From Polynucleobacter sp. JS-Polo-80-F4 (lineage in GTDB: Bacteria > Pseudomonadota > Gammaproteobacteria > Burkholderiales > Burkholderiaceae): DNA of 64,000 nucleotides. Positions 18,755 through 27,616 of this stretch are shown here, piece after piece. Below the pieces are notes generated by a model, which was given only the letters and a program-made list of their open reading frames with translations, was not told where the DNA came from and did no database searches. The translations under genes and the position numbers were made by a program. Position 1 is the first letter of the stretch. Every line of letters starts with the position of its first letter. The stretch spans positions 1,246,018 to 1,310,017 of the forward strand of contig NZ_JACVPI010000001.1 of assembly GCF_018881965.1 (NCBI RefSeq), in the 5' to 3' direction.

Positions 18755-19987
18755 ATGACTGTTGCGCTTAGTAGGCGTGCCAGTGATGTCCGGGTTATTG
18801 GTCTCATTAGCCTGGCTCACGGCAGCTCTCATTTCTTTCATTTAGTCCTTCCTCCCATGTTCCCATGGTTGAAGGATGCTTTTGCATTGAGTTATGCCGA
18901 ACTCGGTTTACTCATGTCAGTCTTCTTTGTTGTGTCATGTATCGCTCAGGCAGCATCTGGTTTTTTAGTAGACCGTATTGGAGCTAGGCCAGTTTTATTT
19001 GGCGGCATTAGCTTACTTGTCATTGCAGCACTGGTGTATTCCCAAAGTAATGGTTATGCCATGCTCATACTGGGGGCAGTCATTGCTGGTTGCGGTAATG
19101 GCATTTTTCATCCTGTTGACTACACACTCATCAATCACAAGGTATCCCCACCCAATCTTCCATACGCCTATTCAATGCATGGTGTCACTGGATATTTAGG
19201 TTGGGCTGCTGCGCCAGCTTTTATGGTGGCGATTGCTCAATTGGCTGATTGGCGGATTGCATTCTTATCTGCAGCACTGCTGGAGGTTTTTGTCTTGGCG
19301 ATTCTTTGGGTCAATAAAAATGACCTCTTAGACAATGTCAAAGAGCGTCATGAGAATACGCATGCAGGTACTCAGGCGGCCAATTCTGGTGTTGCTCAGG
19401 AGAGCCCATTTGCATTCTTGCGGTTGCCAGCAGTTTGGTTATGTTGGGTCTTCTTTTTCTTTAGTATGGCCTCCACCTCGAGCTTACAATCTTTTGCCCC
19501 AAGCGCACTCTTTAGTATTTATGAAGTTCCTCTGAATGTAGGCAGTTACTACATTACGCTTTTGGCATTAGGGAGTGCTGGAGGGGTTTTGTTTGGGGGT
19601 TACTTGGCGGCGAAGTTGCAGACTCCAGAAAGAATTGTCTCCACCTGCCTCTCTATTACGGTAGTGATGTGCTTATTGTTATCCACAGGATTTATTTCAA
19701 TTGATCTCATTCCCATCATTTTCTTTGCTCTGGGATTCGGATATGGGGTGGTAGCACCTTCGCGAGATCTATTGGTGAAAAAGGCAACTCCACAAGGTGT
19801 GGCTGGACGTGTTTACGGAATCGTCTATTCGGGGATTGATTTAGGCGCAGCAGTTGGCCCATTTATTTTTGGCTTCTTTATGGATGCTGGTTTGCCCAAA
19901 GCCTTGTTCCTTGGAATCGTTGTATTCCAGCTCATGATTATTCCAACCGTTTTTCAGGTGAAATCAAAAAGCCGGCAAGCCGTCTAA
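18755..19987 (+). CDS. MFS transporter (FsR-like fold)
   Basis: A 410-residue major facilitator protein with 12 predicted helices. The opening LISLAHGSSHFFHLVLPPMFPWLKD, with histidines in helix 1, resembles the fosmidomycin-resistance (FsR) and related exporter branch; VDRIGARPVLFGG is the loop 2-3 motif. Substrate is unknown. It converges on pxpA with overlapping stop codons (4 bases shared, CTAA). A role in 5-oxoproline or peptide traffic is possible only by proximity. Confidence 0.75.
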   Translation: MTVALSRRASDVRVIGLISLAHGSSHFFHLVLPPMFPWLKDAFALSYAELGLLMSVFFVVSCIAQAASGFLVDRIGARPVLFGGISLLVIAALVYSQSNGYAMLILGAVIAGCGNGIFHPVDYTLINHKVSPPNLPYAYSMHGVTGYLGWAAAPAFMVAIAQLADWRIAFLSAALLEVFVLAILWVNKNDLLDNVKERHENTHAGTQAANSGVAQESPFAFLRLPAVWLCWVFFFFSMASTSSLQSFAPSALFSIYEVPLNVGSYYITLLALGSAGGVLFGGYLAAKLQTPERIVSTCLSITVVMCLLLSTGFISIDLIPIIFFALGFGYGVVAPSRDLLVKKATPQGVAGRVYGIVYSGIDLGAAVGPFIFGFFMDAGLPKALFLGIVVFQLMIIPTVFQVKSKSRQAV

Positions 19988-20703
19988 ATTAATGCGGCTT
20001 TAATCTTTTTCGCAAACTCAACTGCATGCGGATTGTCGCCATGAATACACAGGGTATCGGCCTGGATTTTGATTTCACAGCCATCAATTGCAGTCACTTT
20101 CCCATTCCTTGACATATCGATCGCTTGATTGAGTGCTTCGGATTCATTCTCAATGACAGCGCCCGCCTGACTTCGCGGAACTAGAAAACCTTCGTTAGTG
20201 TATTTGCGATCTGCGAATACCTCTTGCCATACCGGCACATTCAATTCTTTTGCAGCATCGATCATGCAGCTTCCTGCTAAACCATACAAAATGACTTCCG
20301 AGCCTAAATCTTTTACTGCCCGCGCTATTCCTCTAGCAAGTTTCATGTCTCTGGCTGCTTGGTTGTATAGGGCGCCATGGGGTTTGACATGATGCAATGT
20401 ATTTCCGGCGGCCTTAACAAAAGCTTTTAAGGCGCCAGCCTGATAGAGAACGTAGTTATAAGCATCTTGCTCAGATATAGCCATCTCTCGTCTTCCAAAT
20501 CCCTCTAGATCTGGAAGGCCGGGGTGCGCCCCAATAAGCACGCTTTTTTGGGTTGCCATTTCAACCAATTTCTTCATGCGGGCTGGATCGCCAGCATGCC
20601 ATCCACAGGCGATATTGGTGGATGTAATGTAGTTAAGCAATAAAGCATCGTTACCCATTTCCCAGGCGCCAAAGCCTTCGCCCATATCGCTATTAATGTC
20701 CAT
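19984..20703 (-). CDS. pxpA: 5-oxoprolinase subunit PxpA (LamB/YcsF family)
   Basis: A 239-residue LamB/YcsF protein. The N-terminus MDINSDMGEGFGAWEMGND and TNIACGWHAGDP are diagnostic. With PxpB and PxpC it forms the prokaryotic ATP-dependent 5-oxoprolinase that opens 5-oxoproline (pyroglutamate) to glutamate. Its ATG overlaps the stop of the upstream pxpBC gene by one base (TAATG), strong evidence of a shared transcript and stoichiometric translation. Length is typical (about 245). Confidence 0.92.
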   Translation of the reverse strand: MDINSDMGEGFGAWEMGNDALLLNYITSTNIACGWHAGDPARMKKLVEMATQKSVLIGAHPGLPDLEGFGRREMAISEQDAYNYVLYQAGALKAFVKAAGNTLHHVKPHGALYNQAARDMKLARGIARAVKDLGSEVILYGLAGSCMIDAAKELNVPVWQEVFADRKYTNEGFLVPRSQAGAVIENESEALNQAIDMSRNGKVTAIDGCEIKIQADTLCIHGDNPHAVEFAKKIKAALI

Positions 20704-22445
20704 TATGTATTTCCACTGGTTTGAATCATTGTTTGAATCGAGTTAATGGTTGATTGTTGTAACTTTAACGCTTCCGTATTCAAAAGATCTGCCTCCTGAA
20801 TATCAATAGGAATAAATTGTATTTTTTCGCCCGGTCCAACTTGCGCTAGCTTCACCATATCAGAGCGAATAATTTCAGCTAAGCGTGGATATCCACCGGT
20901 GGTTTGGTGCTCTGCAAGCATCACAATAGGTTCATGTGATGGGGGGAACTGTACAGTTCCAAACGTAATTGCTTGAGATGGAATGTTGGGCAAATCCTTT
21001 TTTACCTTGAATTCACCTTGAAGACGCAGACCCATACGATTGCTTTGATTGCTCACTGTCCAAATGGTGGACCAAAATAATTCTCGCTCTTTAATTGAGA
21101 GGAAGGATAAATGCGGGCCTGCTAAACAGTAGACTGGAGTAACTGCTTTTAGAGGCGTAAAAGGTGATCTCACATGCCATTTTGTATAGCATGGCAAATG
21201 ATCCTCTTTAAATAGGGACTTGAAGAAGGTGGATTTGAGTGGCGCGAGAGGGTTTGTGAGCGATAAGGCTTGGCCCTTTTCAATACGCTTTGGTCCAATG
21301 TCTGCGCTAATGTGTGATCCTGAGCGACCTAAAATCTCTGGAAGCTGCAGTCCACCACCGATCGCTAATAGCACTCGGAATCCGGAATTGAACGGCAAGA
21401 ATTTAAGCGTACTTCCCTTTGCCAACCAAACGGGTCGATTTCCAGGGATGCGCTGTCCATTCACAATGCCATCGCAATCTGCTCCAACCCAGGCGATACA
21501 AGTTGCTTGATGAAATAGAAGAGTTGGGCCGCTAGACGTCATTTCTATAGCGGCCATTCCTATTGGATTACCCACTAAAGCATTAGCAAGATGCAGCGAG
21601 GATAAATCGCATGCACCTCCAGGGCCTACTGCCCAGTGTGAAAATCCCAATCTGGGTTCATCTTGAATGCTTGTAAAAGTTCCCGACTGCAAAACTTCAA
21701 TAGATCCTTGAGGATTATTTTTATCAAGCGCACGGATAATTTCGTGATGTGTATTTTTCTGATCTAATTTTTGAAACTCATCTAATGTAATTTCTTGTAT
21801 TTGCATTTGGTCTCCCGCCATGAATAATCCTGGCGGATGATTTTGAATATCAAACATTTGATTAGGAGATCTACCAATCAGATTCCATCCCCCAGGTGTA
21901 GTACGTGGATAAATTGCAGTTTGTAACTCTGCAATTGCCACACTACCTTTAGGTACTGTTGACCGGGGAGAGGGTAGGCGAGGCAGGAGTAACTTAGGGT
22001 TAAGGCCGCTGAAGTAGGCAAACCCAGGCATAAAGCCCAGAATATCTGCTGTATAGAGATTGTTCTTGTGAAGACGGATGGTCTCTTCAATGGATAGTTT
22101 GCAGGCCTTGGCGATGTCATGTAGATCTAATGCAACATCTGGGTGATAGCAAACTTGAATGCGGTGAATCTTAGCCGGATAAGTTGAGCGCTTCTTTAGC
22201 TTCTCTTGTTGCTTACTGACTTTTTCCAGATCTGCGAAAGCTTGCTGGCGCGTGAAACTTGGTTCCTCAATGCCACTCTGCAACTGGATGACCAATGAAT
22301 CCAGTCCAGGCACGATTTCAGCAGCCCATATGGGTTTGTCGGCCAAGAGCAATTTACTAAGCTCGTGAATATCTTTTAAAGCTTGCTTTGATTTTGAGAA
22401 ATCAATCGATATGCTGTGGTCGCCAATTAGTGTGCAATGCATCAT
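20703..22445 (-). CDS. Fused 5-oxoprolinase subunits PxpB-PxpC
   Basis: A 580-residue fusion. Residues 1 to about 235 are PxpB (KipI-like): ILGFMPGFAYFSGLNPKLLL and RTTPGGWNLIGRSP are recognisable. From about residue 245, SIEVLQSGTFTSIQDEPRLG starts the PxpC (KipA-like) carboxyltransferase-type domain, which ends with GTVQFPPSHEPIVMLAEHQ and GGYPRLAEIIRSD. The three-subunit enzyme hydrolyses 5-oxoproline with ATP. In E. coli and B. subtilis these subunits are separate; here no stop or frameshift separates them. The two adjacent ATGs (22445, 22442) leave the start uncertain by one codon. Confidence 0.88.
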   Translation of the reverse strand: MMHCTLIGDHSISIDFSKSKQALKDIHELSKLLLADKPIWAAEIVPGLDSLVIQLQSGIEEPSFTRQQAFADLEKVSKQQEKLKKRSTYPAKIHRIQVCYHPDVALDLHDIAKACKLSIEETIRLHKNNLYTADILGFMPGFAYFSGLNPKLLLPRLPSPRSTVPKGSVAIAELQTAIYPRTTPGGWNLIGRSPNQMFDIQNHPPGLFMAGDQMQIQEITLDEFQKLDQKNTHHEIIRALDKNNPQGSIEVLQSGTFTSIQDEPRLGFSHWAVGPGGACDLSSLHLANALVGNPIGMAAIEMTSSGPTLLFHQATCIAWVGADCDGIVNGQRIPGNRPVWLAKGSTLKFLPFNSGFRVLLAIGGGLQLPEILGRSGSHISADIGPKRIEKGQALSLTNPLAPLKSTFFKSLFKEDHLPCYTKWHVRSPFTPLKAVTPVYCLAGPHLSFLSIKERELFWSTIWTVSNQSNRMGLRLQGEFKVKKDLPNIPSQAITFGTVQFPPSHEPIVMLAEHQTTGGYPRLAEIIRSDMVKLAQVGPGEKIQFIPIDIQEADLLNTEALKLQQSTINSIQTMIQTSGNT

Positions 22446-22552
22446 GATGGAGTGTTAAGGGTTTTCTCTAGTTTGCTCTATAGCATGAATAATTGAGTTA
22501 TAAAGATGGTACTCATTCATTAATTTAAAGCCTAAAAAATAAAGGAGACAAA

Positions 22553-23815
22553 ATGAGTCAACAACCGGATACCAGTCTGACTGGTTTTTACAAAGTCATG
22601 AATCCCAAGGAGAAGAAAACCTTTTGGGGTTGCTTCTTAGGCTGGGCATTAGACGGCATGGACTTCATGATTTACCCCTTAGTAATTGGAACCATTATTG
22701 CAGTATGGCAGGTTGATCGGGGTATGGCCGGTCTTGCAGTAACAGGAACTCTTTTGGCCTCTGCTTTTGGCGGATGGTTTGCGGGTTATTTGGCTGATCG
22801 AATCGGTCGTGTTCGCACTCTTCAGTTCACGATTCTTTGGTTCTCCAGTTTTAGTTTGATTTGTGCATTCACACAAGACTTTAATCAACTCATGATTGCT
22901 CGCGCACTCTTGGGTTTTGGTTTTGGTGGTGAGTGGGCTGCTGGTGCAGTGTTGATGGGTGAAACTATTCGTGCAGAATATCGTGGCCGTGCTGTAGGTA
23001 GCGTGCAATCAGCATGGGCGGTAGGTTGGGGTGCTGCGGTCCTCCTGCAGGCCATTATGTTTAGCTTGTTACCAGCTGATATGGCTTGGCGTGCAATGTT
23101 TGTTGTGGGCTTCTTCCCAGCATTGCTTTTGCTCTACATTCGTCGTCATGTGGAAGAGCCTGAGATTGCTAAGATTGCTCGTGAAAAAGTTGTGGCAGCT
23201 GGGGAATCACCATCTATTTTTGAAATCTTCAAGCCTGGTATTTTAAAAACAACCATCCTTGCTTCTTTGTTAACCATGGGTGCACAAGGTGGTTACTACG
23301 CCATTACTACTTGGGTACCAACCTTCCTAAAAGCTGAGCGTAAATTGACAGTGGTTGGTTCTACTGGTTACTTGGCGTTCTTAATTGTTGGTAGTTTCGT
23401 TGGTTATCTAGTTGGCGCTTGGATGGCTGATCGCTTTGGCCGCCGGAAACTCTTTATGACTTTTTCATTGGGCGCAATTGTCTTAGTGTTGGCTTATACC
23501 CAGTTAGAAATCACGAATGAAATGATGATGTGGCTTGGCTTTCCTTTAGGATTTTTTGCCAGTGGTTATTTCTCGGGTATGGGTGCATTTTTAACTGAGT
23601 TATTCCCAACACGTTTGCGTGGATCTGGTCAGGGCTTTTGCTACAACTTTGGTCGTGGTATTGGCGCCTTATTCCCCGCTTTAGTTGGATACTTCTCGGC
23701 TCAATATGGATTAGCCATGGCGATTGCGATCTTTGCAGTCATTGCTTACGGTGTTTTCTTTATAGCTGCAGTAATTCTTCCTGAAACTAAAGGACGCGAA
23801 TTACAGGCTAACTAA
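22553..23815 (+). CDS. MFS transporter, aromatic acid/sialate:H+ symporter-like
   Basis: A 420-residue, 12-helix MFS protein. FLGWALDGMDFMIYPLVIGTI in helix 1 carries the D-x-x-D-type motif of aromatic-acid:H+ symporters; ADRIGRVRTL after helix 2, RALLGFGFGGEWAAGAVLMGE in helix 4, and ADRFGRRKLF in the second half follow the family pattern. A strong AAAGGAGA ribosome site precedes the ATG. It is 9 bases upstream of an amidohydrolase gene, so the two probably import and hydrolyse the same carboxylate or lactone. Confidence 0.78.
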   Translation: MSQQPDTSLTGFYKVMNPKEKKTFWGCFLGWALDGMDFMIYPLVIGTIIAVWQVDRGMAGLAVTGTLLASAFGGWFAGYLADRIGRVRTLQFTILWFSSFSLICAFTQDFNQLMIARALLGFGFGGEWAAGAVLMGETIRAEYRGRAVGSVQSAWAVGWGAAVLLQAIMFSLLPADMAWRAMFVVGFFPALLLLYIRRHVEEPEIAKIAREKVVAAGESPSIFEIFKPGILKTTILASLLTMGAQGGYYAITTWVPTFLKAERKLTVVGSTGYLAFLIVGSFVGYLVGAWMADRFGRRKLFMTFSLGAIVLVLAYTQLEITNEMMMWLGFPLGFFASGYFSGMGAFLTELFPTRLRGSGQGFCYNFGRGIGALFPALVGYFSAQYGLAMAIAIFAVIAYGVFFIAAVILPETKGRELQAN

Positions 23816-23824
23816 CGGTTTTTT

Positions 23825-24691
23825 GTGACAAAAAAAGATATTCCGTTTTGCCCAGGACCGCCCGATCATCAGGGCGGTCCTTTTCCTTTTAAGATGCCTA
23901 TTGGTGCCGTAGACACGCATGCACACGTCATTAGTGCTGCCAGTTTTGTGCCCGATCGTTCCTATACTTCTTCTGAGGCAACAGAGGAGCAATACATCCG
24001 AATGCTTGATGAGGTTGGGATGACTTATGGTGTCCTAATTCAAGTCAGCGTGAATGGTCAAGATAACGAGCCCATGCTGAGGGTGTTGAAAAATCATCCG
24101 CATCGCTTGCGTGGAGTTGCTGTACCGTTGCTTGGTCAAGCTGATTCTTATTACCAGCGAATGAAAGATGCTGGGGTAGTAGGCATTCGCATGAATCTCA
24201 TGTTTTCTGGTGGTGGTTTAGATATTTCTAGGCTCGAAGAGTGTGATGCGCTAGCAAGAGACTGGGGGTGGCATATTCAATTTTTATTAGATGCAAATGA
24301 TCTCCCGGTATTAATGCCGCGCATGCTGAAGTTAAAGTCCACACTAGTGATTGATCACATGGGCTACTTAAGAACTTCTGTTGGTCTGGATTCCCCTGGT
24401 TTTAAAGCGCTTGTTGATTTAGTGCGAGAGAGGGCGTGGGTCAAGGTGTCGGGTGCATACCGATTAACTGATCAAACACCCCCTTATCCAGAGGTGGTCC
24501 CTTATGCAAAAGTATTAATTGATGCCGCACCTGATCGTTGTGTCTGGGGTTCTGATTGGCCGCATGTGGCTAATTGGGGTGTGATGCCAACAGTGGCGCA
24601 GATGCTTGAAAGCCTCGCTTTGTATGCGCCAGACGAGTCCATACGCAATCGCATCCTCTGCACCAATCCGCAGAAGCTTTACTTTTCATAA
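23825..24691 (+). CDS. Amidohydrolase-superfamily lactonase, LigI (2-pyrone-4,6-dicarboxylate hydrolase)-like
   Basis: A 288-residue TIM-barrel hydrolase of the COG3618 branch. VDTHAHVISAAS carries the first-strand His pair, VIDHMGYL the later His and WGSDWPHV the final catalytic Asp. The N-terminal CPGPPDHQGG...MPIGAVDTHAHV pattern recalls LigI, which hydrolyses 2-pyrone-4,6-dicarboxylate in lignin-aromatic breakdown, and 4-sulfomuconolactone hydrolase. The start is GTG at 23825, 9 bases after the MFS stop, and lacks an obvious strong ribosome site, suggesting coupling. No other protocatechuate-pathway gene is nearby, so the actual substrate is open. Confidence 0.75.
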   Translation: MTKKDIPFCPGPPDHQGGPFPFKMPIGAVDTHAHVISAASFVPDRSYTSSEATEEQYIRMLDEVGMTYGVLIQVSVNGQDNEPMLRVLKNHPHRLRGVAVPLLGQADSYYQRMKDAGVVGIRMNLMFSGGGLDISRLEECDALARDWGWHIQFLLDANDLPVLMPRMLKLKSTLVIDHMGYLRTSVGLDSPGFKALVDLVRERAWVKVSGAYRLTDQTPPYPEVVPYAKVLIDAAPDRCVWGSDWPHVANWGVMPTVAQMLESLALYAPDESIRNRILCTNPQKLYFS

Positions 24692-24951
24692 TGTGAAATT
24701 CCATTACGCTGCGTAAAATGCAGTGCAGCAAGTTACCCCTTATTTTATTGCAAGCAGTGGATGTGCGTTCCACATTGTAAAAATAAGAACATAAGTTATT
24801 GAATTTAAATAACTTAATATTTTCAAAAAAATCTCAAATTTCTCTTGCGTGCTTTATCGAACTGTCTAAACTCTTATATAAGACATAAGACTTGAAGAAG
24901 TCTTAAAGGTCCTCAAATTTTGAAGTACTTGTTTAACTTAGGGAGAAAAAC
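24692..24951. promoter_or_regulatory. 260-base regulatory spacer before aceA
   Basis: AT-rich, non-coding. It contains a TATATA-like -10 around 24875-24880 and, just downstream, a perfect TAAGACTT-GAAG-AAGTCTTA stem-loop at 24886-24905 that would sit at the 5' end of the aceA mRNA. There is no T-run after the hairpin, so a terminator is unlikely; mRNA stabilisation or an operator are possible. No ORF of note is present. Confidence 0.45.
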
Positions 24952-26250
24952 ATGGCAGATCGCAAAGCAGAAATCGCAGCATTACAAAAAGACTGGGATA
25001 CCAATCCACGCTGGAAAGGCATTACTCGTGGTTACACGGCTGAGGACGTAGTGCGTCTTCGTGGTTCATTGAAGATTGAGCACACCTTAGCTAAGCATGG
25101 CGCTGAACGTCTCTGGGAATTGGTAAACAACGAAGCTTACGTTAACTGTTTAGGTGCCTTGACTGGTGGTCAAGCAATGCAGCAGGTTAAAGCAGGTGTA
25201 CAAGCAATTTACTTATCTGGTTGGCAGGTTGCTGCTGACGGTAACTCATACGCAGCGATGTATCCAGACCAATCTTTGTATCCAGTAGATTCAGTTCCTA
25301 AAATGGTTGAGCGTATTAATAACTCATTCCAACGGGCTGATGAAATCCAAACAGCTAAAGGCATCAACAAAGGCGATGCTGGTTATATTGAATATTTTGC
25401 CCCAATCGTTGCTGACGCTGAAGCTGGTTTCGGTGGTGTATTGAATGCATTTGAATTAAGCAAAGCATTGATTAAGCAAGGTGCTGCTGGCGTTCACTTC
25501 GAAGACCAATTGTCATCTGTTAAGAAGTGCGGTCACTTGGGTGGCAAAGTATTGTTGCCTACTGCTGAATCAGTTCAGAAATTGATCTCTGCACGTTTGG
25601 CTGCTGACGTTATGGGCGTTTCCACTATCATTTTGGCTCGTACAGATGCAGAAGCTGCTGACTTATTGACGTCTGACTACGATGCAAACGATAAGCCATT
25701 CTTGACAGGTGAGCGCACCCCAGAGGGTTTCTACAAAACACGTAAGGGCTTGGATCAAGCGATCTCACGTGGTTTAGCTTACGCTGCATACGCTGATATG
25801 GTTTGGTGTGAAACTGGTACGCCGGACCTTGACTTTGCTCGTCAGTTTGCCGAGGCAATTCGTGCGAAGTTCCCAGGCAAGATGTTGGCCTACAACTGCT
25901 CACCATCCTTCAACTGGAAGAAAAACTTGGACGATGCAACGATTGCTAAATTCCAACGTGAATTAGGAGCAATGGGTTACAAGTATCAGTTCATCACATT
26001 GGCTGGTATCCACTCTATGTGGTACAACATGTTCGACTTGGCTCAAGACTACATGCAGCGCGGTATGACTGCATACATCGAGAAAGTACAAGAGCCAGAA
26101 TTCGCTGCTCGTGACCGTGGTTACACATTCGTTTCACATCAGCAAGAAGTTGGTACTGGCTATTTCGACGATGTAACTACCGTTATTCAAGGTGGTAAGT
26201 CTTCTGTAACGGCATTGACTGGTTCTACTGAAGAAGAGCAGTTCCATTAA
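24952..26250 (+). CDS. aceA: Isocitrate lyase
   Basis: A 432-residue isocitrate lyase, first enzyme of the glyoxylate shunt, cleaving isocitrate to glyoxylate and succinate. The catalytic KKCGH motif is in [14 protein letters not shown], with [15 protein letters not shown] supplying metal-binding acids upstream and [13 protein letters not shown] the substrate-contact segment. Length matches E. coli AceA (434). GGGAGAAA precedes the ATG. Malate synthase is not adjacent. It is monocistronic, with a strong terminator downstream. The shunt fits growth on acetate or PHB (phaZ is 4 kb away). Confidence 0.96.
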   Translation: MADRKAEIAALQKDWDTNPRWKGITRGYTAEDVVRLRGSLKIEHTLAKHGAERLWELVNNEAYVNCLGALTGGQAMQQVKAGVQAIYLSGWQVAADGNSYAAMYPDQSLYPVDSVPKMVERINNSFQRADEIQTAKGINKGDAGYIEYFAPIVADAEAGFGGVLNAFELSKALIKQGAAGVHFEDQLSSVKKCGHLGGKVLLPTAESVQKLISARLAADVMGVSTIILARTDAEAADLLTSDYDANDKPFLTGERTPEGFYKTRKGLDQAISRGLAYAAYADMVWCETGTPDLDFARQFAEAIRAKFPGKMLAYNCSPSFNWKKNLDDATIAKFQRELGAMGYKYQFITLAGIHSMWYNMFDLAQDYMQRGMTAYIEKVQEPEFAARDRGYTFVSHQQEVGTGYFDDVTTVIQGGKSSVTALTGSTEEEQFH

Positions 26251-26306
26251 GCCTTAATAGATCCCTAAGTAGTTAGTAGTAAGCAGTAATACACCAATAC
26301 TGCCGC

Positions 26307-26348
26307 GGCACCTAAATGACCCCACAAGGGTGACTTAGGTGCCGTTTT
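26307..26348 (+). terminator. Intrinsic terminator after aceA
   Basis: GGCACCTAA pairs with TTAGGTGCC (9 bp), with an inner ACCC/GGGT pairing, followed by GTTTTCGTTT. It lies between aceA and the HIT gene. Confidence 0.8.
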
Positions 26349-26364
26349 CGTTTACATTCTTCCC

Positions 26365-26805
26365 ATGACCAATTGCGTACTTTGTAAAGACGAACTGAAG
26401 CCCGAAGAAGGGCAGCTTATTTGGCGCGGAGATGACTGCCGTGTCATTCTGGTAAACGACCCTGATCTGCCTGGTTTCTGCAGAGTGATTTGGAATCGAC
26501 ACGTAGCCGAAATGACCGATCTCAGTCATGGTGAGCGCGACCACTTGATGACTTTGGTATTTGCTGTTGAAGAGGCAATACGCCATGTCATGCATCCAGA
26601 TAAGGTCAATATCGCCGCCCTAGGCAATATGGTTCCTCACATTCACTGGCATGTCATCCCCAGATTTAAGGATGATGCTTTCTTTCCGGGTTCAGCTTGG
26701 TCCAAGAAAACCCAAGAAACACAACCGACTGTGCTGGATGCCAGAAGAGGTAAAGCCCAAGAACTGCTTGTAGCCATTAAGGCTGCAATTGCTAATCTAT
26801 CTTAA
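26365..26805 (+). CDS. HIT-family hydrolase
   Basis: A 146-residue histidine-triad protein. The triad is VPHIHWHVIPR near residue 91, and NDPDLPGFCRVIWNRHVAEMTDL is the conserved N-terminal segment of this branch. HIT proteins hydrolyse nucleotide phosphoramidates or dinucleotides; the exact substrate here is unknown. It is followed after seven bases by an orphan periplasmic binding protein, with no obvious functional link. Confidence 0.88.
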   Translation: MTNCVLCKDELKPEEGQLIWRGDDCRVILVNDPDLPGFCRVIWNRHVAEMTDLSHGERDHLMTLVFAVEEAIRHVMHPDKVNIAALGNMVPHIHWHVIPRFKDDAFFPGSAWSKKTQETQPTVLDARRGKAQELLVAIKAAIANLS

Positions 26806-26812
26806 GGATTTA

Positions 26813-27598
26813 ATGCGTAAGTTATTTTTTGTTTCTTTAATACTTGTAGCCAATGTATTGTCGGTTGGTTTTGTCAATTCAGCTGAGATTCAAGTAATTA
26901 CTTCAGGTGCTTTTGCAGAGGCGCTAAAAGATCTAGCACCAGAGTATGAAAAGCAATCTCCTAACAAAGTGATTATTTCTTATGGCTCATCTATGGGATC
27001 TGCACCAGATTCCATTCCCTCTAGATTGGCCAAGGGCGAGAAATTTGATGTGCTTATTTTGGCTGCACCTGCCTTAGACGGGTTTATTAAAAACGGAGTA
27101 GTTCAGCCTGGGACTAGGGTGGATCTAGTGGAATCGGTCATGGGCGCAGTAGTAAAGACTGGCGCACCAAAGCCAGATATAAGTACTATGAGTGGCCTCA
27201 AGGCTGCCTTGCTCAACGCTAAATCAGTTGCCTATTCAGCCAGCGCTAGCGGCATTTATTTGTCTACAGAGCTTTTCCCAAAAATGGGTATTTCTGAGCA
27301 GATGGATAAAACCGCAAGAAAAATATATAGCGAAAGAGTTGCTTCAGTTGTCGCCAGGGGAGATGCGGATCTGGGCTTTCAGCAAGTAAGTGAGTTGCTT
27401 CCGATTCCTGGCGTAACCTTTATTGGTGAGTTGCCTCAAGAAGCGCAAAAGACAGTGCTATTTTCTGCGGGCATTACGAACAATGCTCAAAATGTAAATG
27501 CTTCAAAAGATTTAATTATGTTCTTAGCATCAACAAAGGCGGCGCCAACTATTCAAAAAGCGGGATTGAAGCCGGTATTGCCGACATTACCTTGGTAG
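26813..27598 (+). CDS. Periplasmic substrate-binding protein, molybdate-binding (ModA)-like fold
   Basis: A secreted type 2 binding protein (261 residues from the chosen start) with a hydrophobic signal peptide MRKLFFVSLILVANVLSVGF and probable cleavage near NSA-EI. The mature part, IQVITSGAFAEALKDLAPEYE and KVIISYGSSMGSAPDSIPSRLAKGE, follows the ModA-like pattern. The frame stays open upstream to a TTG at 26789, but the ATG at 26813 has AAGGA seven bases ahead and gives a proper signal peptide. No permease or ATPase gene is adjacent, so the ligand cannot be inferred; a role in molybdate uptake is not supported. Confidence 0.72.
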   Translation: MRKLFFVSLILVANVLSVGFVNSAEIQVITSGAFAEALKDLAPEYEKQSPNKVIISYGSSMGSAPDSIPSRLAKGEKFDVLILAAPALDGFIKNGVVQPGTRVDLVESVMGAVVKTGAPKPDISTMSGLKAALLNAKSVAYSASASGIYLSTELFPKMGISEQMDKTARKIYSERVASVVARGDADLGFQQVSELLPIPGVTFIGELPQEAQKTVLFSAGITNNAQNVNASKDLIMFLASTKAAPTIQKAGLKPVLPTLPW

Positions 27599-27616
27599 GA
27601 TAAATAGGAAAACAAG

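Noticed and set aside
26813..27598. Molybdate-binding ModA supporting the moeA/moaDE genes
   Set aside because: No modBC genes are adjacent, it is 14 kb from the cofactor genes, and the fold binds many anions.
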